A stretch of 64,000 bases of DNA, taken from assembly GCF_900104675.1 (NCBI RefSeq), contig NZ_LT629944.1:890199-954198 (forward strand). The letters are read 5' to 3'. The stretch comes from Angelakisella massiliensis. Its GTDB lineage: Bacteria; Bacillota; Clostridia; Oscillospirales; Ruminococcaceae. Of this stretch, positions 34,033 through 42,445 are shown in pieces; the first letter of the stretch is position 1, and each line of letters begins with the position of its first letter. The position numbers and the translations under genes were made by a program. A model generated the notes under the pieces. That model had not been told where the DNA came from, searched no databases, and was given only the letters and a program-made list of their open reading frames with translations.

Positions 34033-34959
34033 CTACCGTTTTTTTGAAAAGATCTGGCGGACGATATGAATCAACCCATTGACCTGCTCTGAAAAATAAG
34101 CGTCTTTATGGGTAGCAGCTACAAAGGAAAAGGACTGCGGCGTTTGTCCCACTGACAAAAAAACCGGCTTATGGACAGAGTAACAATAATCTGCCGAAAT
34201 TTCTATGCAAAAGCACACACCAAATCCTTGTGCCGCCAAGTTGATATTCAAATCCAAATCCGAAGTGCGGATCATTTTGGGGCGGAAATCATATTGCTCA
34301 AAAAGCTCATGGCTCAGCGGCCCCATACGCATGGAACTGGAGTTGACCAAAAAGGTCTCTCCCTTGAGCCGGTTCAAATCGATCCATGGATAATGAAATC
34401 CTTTGCGCCACTGGCCCATGGCGGGATAGGGGGAATCCCTGCCCACGCACAGCAGCACCTGTTCGGTGCAGATTTCCTCCATCTTCAGCTTTGGATATTC
34501 CTCCCGCTTGGGGTCCCGGAGAAATAATCCTACATTGGCGGTTCCCTCCTCCAAAAGCTGCTCCACCTGGCATACATCACCCTCATATATCTCGATCTCA
34601 CAATCAGGGTACCGCATCCGGAACTCCGGCAGGATATTGGGCAGCACATACCGGCCCCGGCTGGGAGTGATGGCAATGGCAATGTGGCCCCCATCCCGGT
34701 TGCTCAGATCCCGCATCATGTCCTGAAGCTGGTATCCCAGGCTGAGAATCTCATGACCCTTTTTGATGTATTCCTGGCCGGCGTGGGTCAGGATCAGCTG
34801 CTTCCCCAGCCGCTCAAAGAGGCGCACCCCATATCTTTCTTCAGCGGCGATGATGCATCTGCTTAAAGTAGGCTGGCTGATCCCTAAAATCTCAGCCGCC
34901 CTGGTGACACTTTTATACTTTGCCAATGTTTCAATGTACAGCGGCTCCCTGAAATCCAT
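34033..34959 (-). CDS. LysR-family transcriptional regulator
   Basis: 308 residues. The N-terminal winged helix has LYIETLAKYKSVTRAAEILGISQPTLSRCIIAAEERYGVRLFERLGKQLILT; the effector-binding domain spans about 90-300. It is transcribed away from the alpha/beta hydrolase and CitMHS transporter genes, the usual position for their regulator. It is only distantly similar to the LysR at 763. The ligand is presumably a carboxylate, inferred from the transporter. Confidence 0.9.
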   Translation of the reverse strand: MDFREPLYIETLAKYKSVTRAAEILGISQPTLSRCIIAAEERYGVRLFERLGKQLILTHAGQEYIKKGHEILSLGYQLQDMMRDLSNRDGGHIAIAITPSRGRYVLPNILPEFRMRYPDCEIEIYEGDVCQVEQLLEEGTANVGLFLRDPKREEYPKLKMEEICTEQVLLCVGRDSPYPAMGQWRKGFHYPWIDLNRLKGETFLVNSSSMRMGPLSHELFEQYDFRPKMIRTSDLDLNINLAAQGFGVCFCIEISADYCYSVHKPVFLSVGQTPQSFSFVAATHKDAYFSEQVNGLIHIVRQIFSKKR

Positions 34960-35203
34960 TCTCGCACCCCTTCAGATTTGCTGCGCCCTGTCTGCGGGAA
35001 ATCCTGATGAAAAACCAGTTTGGCCCGCCATGACAGACCGCATTTATTATACCACAAACGATTCAGTTTTTGCATTAAAATAATGTTTTTCATGTATTTG
35101 ACTTTCTGTTTGAGATGCTATATGGTTTGTACTGCAGTCAATCGGCCGATTGAAAAAGCAGCGTAAAAATTCTTGCGGCAAACAAAATCAAAGGTGTGGT
35201 CCT

Positions 35204-35950
35204 ATGTTAAAAAAATGGGGAGATCTTCTCCCGAATAAACCGACAGTCCTCTTGCTTCCGGGATCTTTGACCTCCCCCTGTGTATATGATCAAGTGGAAT
35301 GCGACAGTTTCTTTCAGCTGGCAGCCATTGATTACTGTACATCGGAAGGACCGTGGGATGTTACAACTCTGGGAAAACGAGTCATCGGGATGATCGATGA
35401 GCTGCAGCTGGGTCCAACTGTTTTGGCCGGCTATTCCGCCGGGGGCGTTATTGCCATGGCTGCGGCTTCCATCGCTCCTGAGAAGATTTCCGGGCTGATG
35501 CTTTCCAATACAGGCCCCTGTGGGAAAGGGCATGGAGACCCCAGTTTTCCCCAAAAGATTTTAGACAACTGGGGCAGCGAGGAGTTTGAAAGAAGCTTTT
35601 TCACCAGATGTTTTTCCCGTCCTGTTCCGCCTCTGCTTTATAAGCGCCTGCAGGCGTATATCCGCACAGTGGATCCCCAGGCCGCTTATGAAATATCCCT
35701 TTCTCTGCGAAATGTGGATTTCAGGCAGGACCTGACCCATTACCATCATCCTGTGGTCATCGCCCACGGGAAAGCTGATACCTCCCGTACAATAGCCCAT
35801 GTGGAGATGATGAAAACCGCCATGCCCCAGGCTGAGGTGTTCCTGTTGGATGGCGGCCACACCATCATGGTGGAGAACAAGCAGGATTGGCAGAAGGCTT
35901 TTGACCATCTGCTGCAAAAAGTACGCTCCGGTATGGAGAGAACAAATTGA
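35204..35950 (+). CDS. Alpha/beta-fold hydrolase
   Basis: 248 residues from ATG 35204 (AAAGGTGTGG upstream). The oxyanion region is LLLPGSLTSPCVYDQV, the nucleophile elbow is LAGYSAGGVIAM (GxSxG), the acid is likely in VVIAHGKADTSRTIAH, and the catalytic His is in LLDGGHTIMVEN. All three catalytic residues seem present. The substrate is unknown; the neighbouring CitMHS transporter suggests an ester or lactone of an organic acid. It precedes the transporter gene by 15 nt and is likely cotranscribed with it. Confidence 0.88.
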   Translation: MLKKWGDLLPNKPTVLLLPGSLTSPCVYDQVECDSFFQLAAIDYCTSEGPWDVTTLGKRVIGMIDELQLGPTVLAGYSAGGVIAMAAASIAPEKISGLMLSNTGPCGKGHGDPSFPQKILDNWGSEEFERSFFTRCFSRPVPPLLYKRLQAYIRTVDPQAAYEISLSLRNVDFRQDLTHYHHPVVIAHGKADTSRTIAHVEMMKTAMPQAEVFLLDGGHTIMVENKQDWQKAFDHLLQKVRSGMERTN

Positions 35951-35965
35951 TGAGGAGGCCGTGAT

Positions 35966-37273
35966 ATGCTTGCAATTGTGGGGTTTATTTCCATTGCTGT
36001 AATGATGTTCTTCCTGCTGAAAGGAAAAATGCTGCCCATTACAGCATTTGTGGTGTTTCCGCTGTGCGCGTCCATCCTGGCGGGTTTCAGTTCAGGTGAA
36101 ATCATTGACTTTGTTACCAAAGGCATCGGTTCCACATGGTCCACAGCTGTTTTGTTTCTGTTTTCCATCGCCTATTTCGGACTGATGAATGATGTGGGGC
36201 TTTTCGATAAGCTGGTGACCAACCTGGTGCGGATCTCCGGCACCAATATCATGATGGTCATGTTGGTCACAGGCTTTATCGCCGTGGTAGGACATCTGGA
36301 TGGTTCCGCTACCACCACCTATATCATCACCATCGGCGCCCTGCTGCCCCTGTATCAAAAGCTGAATCTGCGTCCCGTCGTGCTGCTGCTCATCTGCGGC
36401 GCTGCCACCGGTGTCATGAATCTGGTCCCCTGGGGCGGCCCCACCGCCCGGGTAGCCGCGGTGACCGGCATTGACGGCAATATCCTGTGGCATACCATGG
36501 TGCCCATGCAGATTTTTGGACTCGTGGCTGTGTTCGCTGTGGCAGTCATCATGGGCCTCACGGAAAAGCGCCGTCTCACCACTGCCGGAACCCTTGTTAC
36601 TCAGTTGGACGACACAACTGTGGAAATCCCCGGTGAAGCGGAAGGAGACGCTTCCCTCAAACGGCCCAAGCTCTTTTACTTCAACCTGCTTCTGACCCTG
36701 GCAGTCATCATCGTCCTTACCGTCTTTAAGGTCAACGCCTACCTGGTTTTCCTTATCGCCACGGTGCTGGCGCTGCTGATCAACTATCCCAACCCCAAGG
36801 ACCAGCTCAAGCGTCTGGAAGCTCATGGCGCTTCCGCCGTACCTCTGAGCGCAACACTGATCGCCGCCGGCGTTTTCCTTGGCGTCTATGTCAACAGCGG
36901 TATGATTGAAGCGATGGCCTCGGTACTGATTCAAATCGTTCCCGGCTTCCTCCAGCCTTATCTCCATATTATTGTGGGCGCTCTGGGCGCTCCTATCGGT
37001 ATGGCTATGGGTCCCGATCCTTACTATTATGGCATTATGCCCCTGATCGGTGAAGTAGTGGCGCCCTACGGCGTCTCTCTGGAGCAGGTGGGCTACGCCA
37101 TGCTGATCGGTGAAAATGCGGCTCTGGCAGCCAGCCCCTGCGTACCGGCCACCTTCCTTGCCATCGGTCTGGCGGGAGTGGAACTGAAAGATCATATCAA
37201 ATTTTCTTTCCTGTGGCTGTGGGGAATCAGTCTGCTGATGCTGGTGTTCGCCGTCTTTACGGGCATTGTTTAA
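35966..37273 (+). CDS. CitMHS-family citrate/metal:proton symporter
   Basis: 435 residues with about twelve membrane segments and GAGGAGGCCG before the ATG. Typical stretches are GHLDGSATTTYIITIGALLPLY in the first half and the loop around GAPIGMAMGPDPYYYG and ENAALAASPCVPATFLA in the second, which form the substrate-binding re-entrant regions of the citrate-Mg2+:H+ symporters. CitMHS carriers take up citrate or related tricarboxylates in complex with a divalent metal. It is the second gene of the LysR-controlled locus. Confidence 0.9.
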   Translation: MLAIVGFISIAVMMFFLLKGKMLPITAFVVFPLCASILAGFSSGEIIDFVTKGIGSTWSTAVLFLFSIAYFGLMNDVGLFDKLVTNLVRISGTNIMMVMLVTGFIAVVGHLDGSATTTYIITIGALLPLYQKLNLRPVVLLLICGAATGVMNLVPWGGPTARVAAVTGIDGNILWHTMVPMQIFGLVAVFAVAVIMGLTEKRRLTTAGTLVTQLDDTTVEIPGEAEGDASLKRPKLFYFNLLLTLAVIIVLTVFKVNAYLVFLIATVLALLINYPNPKDQLKRLEAHGASAVPLSATLIAAGVFLGVYVNSGMIEAMASVLIQIVPGFLQPYLHIIVGALGAPIGMAMGPDPYYYGIMPLIGEVVAPYGVSLEQVGYAMLIGENAALAASPCVPATFLAIGLAGVELKDHIKFSFLWLWGISLLMLVFAVFTGIV

Positions 37274-37382
37274 ACTGATTTTGGAAGCAGCGCCCACGTT
37301 TTAACTTCTGCATTTTCTTTCCTCATATCTCCCCTTATGGACAAAAAATCTTTCCCAAGCCCTGGAAGGGCATCATACGGAC

Positions 37383-37405
37383 AACGCCCCTTCAGGGGCG
37401 TTTCT
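37383..37405 (+). terminator. Terminator after CitMHS gene
   Basis: Stem aacgcccc/ggggcgtt with ttca loop followed by tcttt. It also lies directly behind the small minus-strand ORF ending at 37406. Confidence 0.7.
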
Positions 37406-37516
37406 TTATGCCTTGGTATTCTTGCTGTCCGTAAACGGGTCTATGAACTCTTTTAAACTCATTTGATCCGCTATTTGATCCGTCTCTAATTGTTGTTTGC
37501 TGTTTCCCTTCATCAT
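37406..37516 (-). CDS. 36-residue ORF overlapping the stop of the zinc-ribbon nuclease
   Basis: The tandem ATGATG at 37516-37511 overlaps the nuclease stop codon (ATGA type), and the frame stays open to TAA 37406. The peptide begins MMKGNSKQQLETDQIADQM and ends SLKEFIDPFTDSKNTKA. It is polar and mostly helical. It could be a translationally coupled small partner, or a degenerate tail of a lost gene. The close coupling and the terminator right behind it favour the first, but no homologue can be named. Confidence 0.4.
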   Translation of the reverse strand: MMKGNSKQQLETDQIADQMSLKEFIDPFTDSKNTKA

Positions 37517-40125
37517 GGAGCCGACTTTTTCTTTCGTTTCTCAGCGGCGCAGACAGGGCATCCGCTCCCACGGGACCGGGCGTCCGGTGTTGCCTGCCAG
37601 CTATGTCCACGTTCGCATCGCCACCAGACCTTCTTATTGGAATGGGCAGCACATTCGTCGGGGGAACAGCCATTTTTCAAGGTATCCCATTGGGGAACCA
37701 ATTCCGGGTGCTCCTGGGCAAAAGAACCATGGCGTATCTGTTTGCGGTTGCAAACCGGGCAGCCCTTACCTTTGAGGCGCCCCACAACGGTGCTTTGCCA
37801 TGTATAGCCGCATTTTTCACATTTCCACCAGATACGTTTACTGCTTCCCGCCGTTACGTCATAAGGGGTCAGCGGGGCGTTGCGGTCCTGATCCCACTGG
37901 ACAATCAGCTCCGGGTGTACCGCGGCAAAACAGTTCTCCGCTGACGCCCGACGTCCGGAGCAATAGGGACAGCCGTCTTTTCTCACATATCGTTTGGCAA
38001 CGGAAGTCTGCCATGTATGTCCTTTTGAACATCTCCACCACACCTTTTTGCTGCTCCTGGGCAAAACCTTTTCCGGCGTCAGGGGAAGATTTTTTTGCGT
38101 ATCCCACTCCGCCGCCAGTTCGGGAGCCAGCCTGGCCAGCGAATTGCCTTCCCAAACCTTACGGTCATTGCAGTAGGGGCAGGCTTTTTCTGCTCCAAAG
38201 GTCTGCATCCGGCTTATACTTTCCTGCCACTGGTGTCCCTTTTCACAGCGCCACCAGAATTTTTTATTGGAATAGGGAGCTACTTCCTGAGGACTTTGAG
38301 CGTTTTTTTCCGGATGCCAAAAGACGGCCAGCTCTTTGTTTTGGGACGCCAGGGAATATTCCGGGGATACCCTGCGATGATTACAGTAAGGGCAAACCCT
38401 GTCCGGCAGATGCTTCCGCAGATTGTTGGGAGAATCCTTCCACTGATGACCTTGTGAACATCTCCACCAAAAAGATCGGTTGGAGGCCGGGGCAACCTCC
38501 GTGGGTGAAACGGTATTTTTGACCGGATGCCAATACTGCGCCAGCTCCGGTGATTTTGCCGCCAAGGAACTTTCAGCGTCCACAGCTTTTCCATAACAAA
38601 AAGGACATTTTGTCTTGTGGGGCCCTGTACGTGCACTGACTGAGGCTTGCCAGCTGTGTCCTTTTTCACATTTCCACCAGACCCGTCTGTCTGTTCCGGG
38701 AAGAACATCTGTGGGGCTGAGGGACGCGTTTTTTATTTTATCCCATTGGGCGGCAATTTCCGGAAACACCGCAGCCAGGCAGTTCTCCGGCGTCACCCGG
38801 GAATGATTGCAGTAGGGACAATTTGAACCATTCTTGGTGCGGTTTGCCACGCTTGCCTCATACTCCCGATTGCATATGGGACATTTCCACCATCGTTTGA
38901 CATTCTCCCCTGGAGAAACCATATCCGGGGTGTCTGAATTCCGCTCGCTCCATTCTTCCGCCAGTTTCGGATACTGCGCCGCCAGAGAATGCTCCCGACA
39001 GGTATGATGATAGAATTCTTCAATTTTAAAATGATCCCTTGTATGGTTTACCTCTGTCTGAATCCCCGCAAGGAACATCAGCACAGTTTCAGTTACACGG
39101 TCCAGATAGCGATACTGGTTGGAAACAGGATAGGCAATTATATCGCCGTTTATCCGAATTTCTTCCCCCAAGCCGTCAATCTCTTTGACCCGGATAACAC
39201 GGTATCCCTTTTTGCGAAGAAAAGCATCCTTTTGCCGGTCCCGCTCCACAGCTTCAGGAAGTCTGTGCCGATAACCGTCTATTTCCAAGGCTATGGGAGG
39301 CAGATCCTGTTGGTCGGGGCGGACTTCGATATCAATTTTATACCGCCCTGCCTGAACCTCACAAGCGCAGCTGTATCCTTTTTGATGAAGATATTGGTTC
39401 ACATAATAGAATATGGTGCGGGCGGTATAGGAAATACGAAACTTTTTAGCGCAAAACGGACATCCCCTGAGCAGCAGAGTGCGGTTGGAAATCCGATCTT
39501 GCCATATGTGCCGAGGATTGAACGAACACTGCCAATACACTTTTTTGGGGTTGTAGGGAGTAACATTTCGGGGTGTCAGGGCGCCATTTTTGCTGTAGCA
39601 CCACTGTTTTGCCAGGTCGGGGAAATATTGCTCCAAATTATAGTGGGCGGAAACCCTTTTATTGCCGCAGTAAGGACACATATCCTCCATTTTCTCAGAA
39701 GGATTACGGCGCTGCCGTTCCACAGAACGCGTCTGTTCCTTGATGGGGCGCTCCCAGATGTGTCCTTGTTGGCATTTCCAGCGGGCGATATATCCGGATT
39801 TTGGAGTATAGTCCTCCAGGGATTTTCCCCCGTTAAGTTCCGGATCCCAGTAGAAAACCATTTCAGGATACATTAAAGCCGCATTGAAAAAGTAACTGGG
39901 GCGTTCATGGCTGCAAAAGGGACAAACTGACCGACCCCGGCGCTTTCGATTCATTTTATTGGGGGAAGCCTCCCATTCCAGCCCACACACCGAACATTTC
40001 CAACGAACTCGCTTACCTGCTGAAAAGCCCATCTGCTCCGGCGGAACTGGGTTTCTGCCATTCAAATAGAGGTTCAAGATATCTTCCCTGTGGTTTTCCA
40101 GGCACCACTCTTTTAAACTCTTCAT
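37513..40125 (-). CDS. Zinc-ribbon-array protein with an internal Vsr/DUF559-like nuclease domain
   Basis: 870 residues, starting at ATG 40125 behind AGAGGTGAG. Ten zinc-ribbon units (DUF4379/treble-clef type) are seen. Three lie before the nuclease domain (about 44-71, 118-153, 200-225) and seven after it (about 415, 486, 556, 627, 699, 769 and 838 onward, period about 70). Each reads roughly WWkC-xxGHxW ... CPyCn, with the second ligand either Cys or a His three residues on. Residues 235-330 form a PD-(D/E)XK-like fold: ACEVQAGRYKIDIEV (Glu256, Asp265), ALEIDGYRHR (Glu281, Asp283), and DAFLRKKGYRVIRVKEID. Nucleic-acid binding plus cleavage is inferred. It is flanked by carboxylate genes and by a direct-repeat array, in an accessory region. 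A defence role is possible but unproven. Confidence 0.85.
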   Translation of the reverse strand: MKSLKEWCLENHREDILNLYLNGRNPVPPEQMGFSAGKRVRWKCSVCGLEWEASPNKMNRKRRGRSVCPFCSHERPSYFFNAALMYPEMVFYWDPELNGGKSLEDYTPKSGYIARWKCQQGHIWERPIKEQTRSVERQRRNPSEKMEDMCPYCGNKRVSAHYNLEQYFPDLAKQWCYSKNGALTPRNVTPYNPKKVYWQCSFNPRHIWQDRISNRTLLLRGCPFCAKKFRISYTARTIFYYVNQYLHQKGYSCACEVQAGRYKIDIEVRPDQQDLPPIALEIDGYRHRLPEAVERDRQKDAFLRKKGYRVIRVKEIDGLGEEIRINGDIIAYPVSNQYRYLDRVTETVLMFLAGIQTEVNHTRDHFKIEEFYHHTCREHSLAAQYPKLAEEWSERNSDTPDMVSPGENVKRWWKCPICNREYEASVANRTKNGSNCPYCNHSRVTPENCLAAVFPEIAAQWDKIKNASLSPTDVLPGTDRRVWWKCEKGHSWQASVSARTGPHKTKCPFCYGKAVDAESSLAAKSPELAQYWHPVKNTVSPTEVAPASNRSFWWRCSQGHQWKDSPNNLRKHLPDRVCPYCNHRRVSPEYSLASQNKELAVFWHPEKNAQSPQEVAPYSNKKFWWRCEKGHQWQESISRMQTFGAEKACPYCNDRKVWEGNSLARLAPELAAEWDTQKNLPLTPEKVLPRSSKKVWWRCSKGHTWQTSVAKRYVRKDGCPYCSGRRASAENCFAAVHPELIVQWDQDRNAPLTPYDVTAGSSKRIWWKCEKCGYTWQSTVVGRLKGKGCPVCNRKQIRHGSFAQEHPELVPQWDTLKNGCSPDECAAHSNKKVWWRCERGHSWQATPDARSRGSGCPVCAAEKRKKKSAP

Positions 40126-40152
40126 GTTAACTCACCTCTTTATTATAGTTAA

Positions 40153-40181
40153 AAATTATCACAACAATTCCATTATGTCAA
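40153..40181 (-). promoter_or_regulatory. Promoter of the zinc-ribbon nuclease gene
   Basis: On the minus strand TTGACA (40181-40176), 17 nt, TAATTT (40158-40153), 27 nt before the start codon. The A/T-rich leader contrasts with the GC-rich repeat array behind it. Confidence 0.75.
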
Positions 40182-40357
40182 GTTATAAAAACGATATCCT
40201 TTTCATTTGTTCAATACCTGCAGTAAACATCCCGTACATTTGCAGAAAAACTGCGTGCAGCTTGGTTTCCTCCCTGGCCGGGGAGTTGCAAACATATCCA
40301 CTCAGCTTAAGCACGGGCCACCGTCCCAGGCATAAAAAAAGAACCGCAGTGCAACCT

Positions 40358-40938
40358 GTCTCCGGCCCTGGCCTATATAGTAAGACGATGGTCCCAGGCC
40401 GGTTTGGACGCGGGCCGCAGTTTATGACCTAATATAGGTTCGTGCGCGACCTGGCTCCGGCCCTGGCCTATAAGTAAGATGATGGTCCCAGGCCGGTTTG
40501 GACGCGGGCCGCAGTTTCTGACCTAATATAGGTTTGTGCGCGACTTGGCTCCGGCCCTGGCCTATAAGTAAGATGATGGTCCCAGGCCGGTTTGGACGCG
40601 GGCCGCAGTTTCTGACCTAATATAGGTTTGTGCGCGACTTGGCTCCGGCCCTGGCCTATAAGTAAGATGATGGTCCCAGGCCGGTTTGGACGCGGGCCGC
40701 AGTTTCTGACCTAATATAGGTTTGTGCGCGACTTGGCTCCGGCCCTGGCCTATAAGTAAGATGATGGTCCCAGGCCGGTTTGGACGCGGGCCGCAGTTTC
40801 TGACCTAATATAGGTTTGTGCGCGACTTGGCTCCGGCCCTGGCCTATAAGTAAGATGATGGTCCCAGGCCGGTTTGGACGCGGGCCGCAGTTTCTGACCC
40901 AATATAGGTTTGTGCGCGACTTGGCTCCGGCCCTGGCC
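40358..40938. repeat. Array of 94-bp direct repeats (six units plus a partial)
   Basis: Unit starts: 40358 (95 nt, diverged), 40453, 40547, 40641, 40735, 40829, and a truncated one at 40923. Units 2-5 look identical; unit 6 has one change. There are no spacers. Within each unit ccggcc(c)tgg pairs with ccaggccgg across about 20 nt, and ccta-ata-tagg forms a small dyad. A more degenerate half-unit can be traced at about 40300-40357 (gtcccaggc, ccgcag). 94 is not a multiple of three and no frame is conserved, so it is not coding. Function unknown. Confidence 0.9.
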
Positions 40939-41051
40939 GGAAAATCTGTGTCTCATTGGGGCATACCTTACTTCTTGATGCTTCACCGTTGATTCTTTAC
41001 TTTCAAAACCGGTTCTTCAAGTTTAGTGAGGAGTAAAAATAAATCACAAAG

Positions 41052-41092
41052 AAAAAAATCGGCAGGCACCTGACGGTACTTGCCGATTTTTT
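41052..41092. terminator. Bidirectional terminator near the RHH gene
   Basis: Stem aatcggca/tgccgatt with extra inner pairing, A-run before and T-run after. It ends the minus-strand RHH gene. Confidence 0.75.
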
Positions 41093-41115
41093 GAAATATC
41101 AAAACACTATGGATG

Positions 41116-41304
41116 CTACCGGGCAGAAGACTCATCCGTTTCGTGAAGCTCCTCCAAAGCCGCACGGACCGCGGCGATCACGAAGGCAGAAAACGTACAA
41201 TTTTTGCCCTGAATTGCCTTTTCCACATCTTCCACCACATCGCTGGGAAAGCGGATGGTTTTATTGATCGTAGGCGGTGTGGATGGTATCTGAAATCTGC
41301 CCAT
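41116..41304 (-). CDS. Ribbon-helix-helix (CopG/Arc-like) DNA-binding protein
   Basis: 62 residues from ATG 41304 behind GAGGAAAG. The layout is TINKTIRFPSDVVEDVEKAIQGKNCTFSAFVIAAVRAALEELHE: a beta-strand (NKTIRF) that would contact DNA, then two helices, as in CopG/Arc repressors. It could regulate plasmid- or element-borne genes or be an antitoxin; no toxin gene is adjacent. A dyad aataca-tt-tgtatt at 41319-41332, just before the start, is a candidate operator for self-control. Confidence 0.75.
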   Translation of the reverse strand: MGRFQIPSTPPTINKTIRFPSDVVEDVEKAIQGKNCTFSAFVIAAVRAALEELHETDESSAR

Positions 41305-41416
41305 AAGTCTTTCCTCGCAATACATTTGTATTACAATTAGTCTATCTCACCATCTTTCAAAAGTATGCATTGCATTTGCATTGCACATCTGATATCATGG
41401 AATAGAGGTGATATCC

Positions 41417-41617
41417 ATGGCAGAACTCTGTTTGGATTGCTGGAATAAACTCATAAATTCTCAATACCGTCCCCAATGCTTCCTTTTGTCCAAAGAGCTG
41501 GATCTTTGTGAAGAGTGCGGAGAATGGAAACCAGTGATCGTTCGCTTCAAACGGCGATACCTTGCGGTGAAATGGTTTCACGAGAGACTCCGTGCCCTTT
41601 CCGGTAAAGAGCCCTAA
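41417..41617 (+). CDS. Small Cys-rich (zinc-ribbon-like) protein
   Basis: 66 residues from ATG 41417 (AGAGGTGATATCC). Two CxxC pairs (CLDCWN and CEECGEWKPVI) 20-25 residues apart would hold one zinc ion; a basic helix follows (RFKRRYLAVKWFHERLRAL). Proteins like this are common in Clostridia mobile regions, but the function is unknown. It is divergent from the RHH gene. Confidence 0.6.
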   Translation: MAELCLDCWNKLINSQYRPQCFLLSKELDLCEECGEWKPVIVRFKRRYLAVKWFHERLRALSGKEP

Positions 41618-41682
41618 AAAGCTTTCCGCCCCTTGTGAAGGAAGTCTCTCTCCCCGCAGACGTACCCCGTGCAAAGCACCGG

Positions 41683-41756
41683 GGGCCGGCCTGTTGGAGT
41701 CCTCACCACGGCAGACCGAAAAGAGCCCCTCATGGCGGGATACGCCATGAGGGGCC
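41683..41756 (+). repeat. 74-nt repeat ending in a terminator hairpin, copy 1
   Basis: Matches 42369-42442 with few differences. It contains gagtcctcaccacggcagacc, like a tRNA T-arm/3' segment, and a 13-bp hairpin gcccctcatggcg/cgccatgaggggc (41725-41755) followed by T residues. It may be an attachment-site scar. Confidence 0.75.
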
Positions 41757-41789
41757 TTTTTATGGAACATCGAAACAGTATAGATGCTC

Positions 41790-42129
41790 TTATTTCTGAT
41801 TCTTTTTTGCAGTGTTAATGGAAGCGATGAGCAGCCGCTTGACTTCGGTGCATTGTTTCAAAACGGCAGGATTATCATAGCAGCCGCTTTCCATAAGCAG
41901 CTCCAGTCAATATTCGCTTTCTGAACATTCTTTCAATGCGATTTGTAATTTCGCAATAAAATCGGCCTTACCGTGAGCATACATAGCTGATATTGGCGCC
42001 CACGCTGGTACCGGAGCGAATGAGCTGGTTAGTGAGGACGCTTTCCCGTTTGGAGCGCTTGATTTCATTGCACACTTTTATAATTTCCAACGCGAAGGCT
42101 TTGGATTTATCTTGCAGTGGACTGGACAT
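41790..42129 (-). pseudogene. Four-helix-bundle protein (23S rRNA-intervening-sequence type), broken
   Basis: ATG 42129 opens SPLQDKSKAFALEIIKVC, then KRSKRESVLTNQLIRSGTSVGANIS, the family signature. About five bases are missing near 41985, so the frame shifts; it resumes as MYAHGKADFIAKLQIALKE and is cut again by TGA at 41909-41907, where EYW is expected. The rest (LELLMESGCYDNPAVL...) reads to TAA 41790. Two independent lesions make it a pseudogene. It sits between the two 74-nt terminator repeats. Confidence 0.8.
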
Positions 42130-42368
42130 GGGAGATCTCCCTGAATATCAAATCCGTGCCGCTTGCGGCACACCTCACTTCTTCGCTATTCACTATTACC
42201 TCTTCACTTCCAAAAATCCCGGGTAGGCAGTACAGGTTAGCGAAAAGTGAAAAGTGAATAAGTAAAAACCCCGAACGCTGCCGCATCCGGGATTTTTGGT
42301 GCCGGTGGTGGGACCTCTACCCGCGGCCTAAAAAACAGTCCCCCGGACTGTTTTTTGCCCTCTGCGGA

Positions 42369-42442
42369 GGGCCGGCCTGTTCGAGTCCTCACCACGGCAG
42401 ACCAAAAACAGCCCCTCATGGCGGGACACGCCATGAGGGGCC
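42369..42442 (+). repeat. 74-nt repeat ending in a terminator hairpin, copy 2
   Basis: Second copy of the 41683-41756 repeat, with hairpin at 42411-42441. It reads ttcgagtcc where copy 1 has ttggagtcc, closer to a tRNA T-loop. It lies just behind the recombinase stop codon and probably ends that transcript as well. Confidence 0.75.
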
Positions 42443-42445
42443 GTT

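Noticed and set aside
40358-40938. CRISPR array
   Set aside because: Units of 94 bp abut without unique spacers, and no cas gene is near.
40126-40960. Retron or other reverse-transcriptase system using the repeats
   Set aside because: No reverse transcriptase gene is present in or near the region.
40750-40986. ORFs running through the 94-bp repeats
   Set aside because: The period is not a multiple of three, so frames cycle; no ribosome site and no conserved product.
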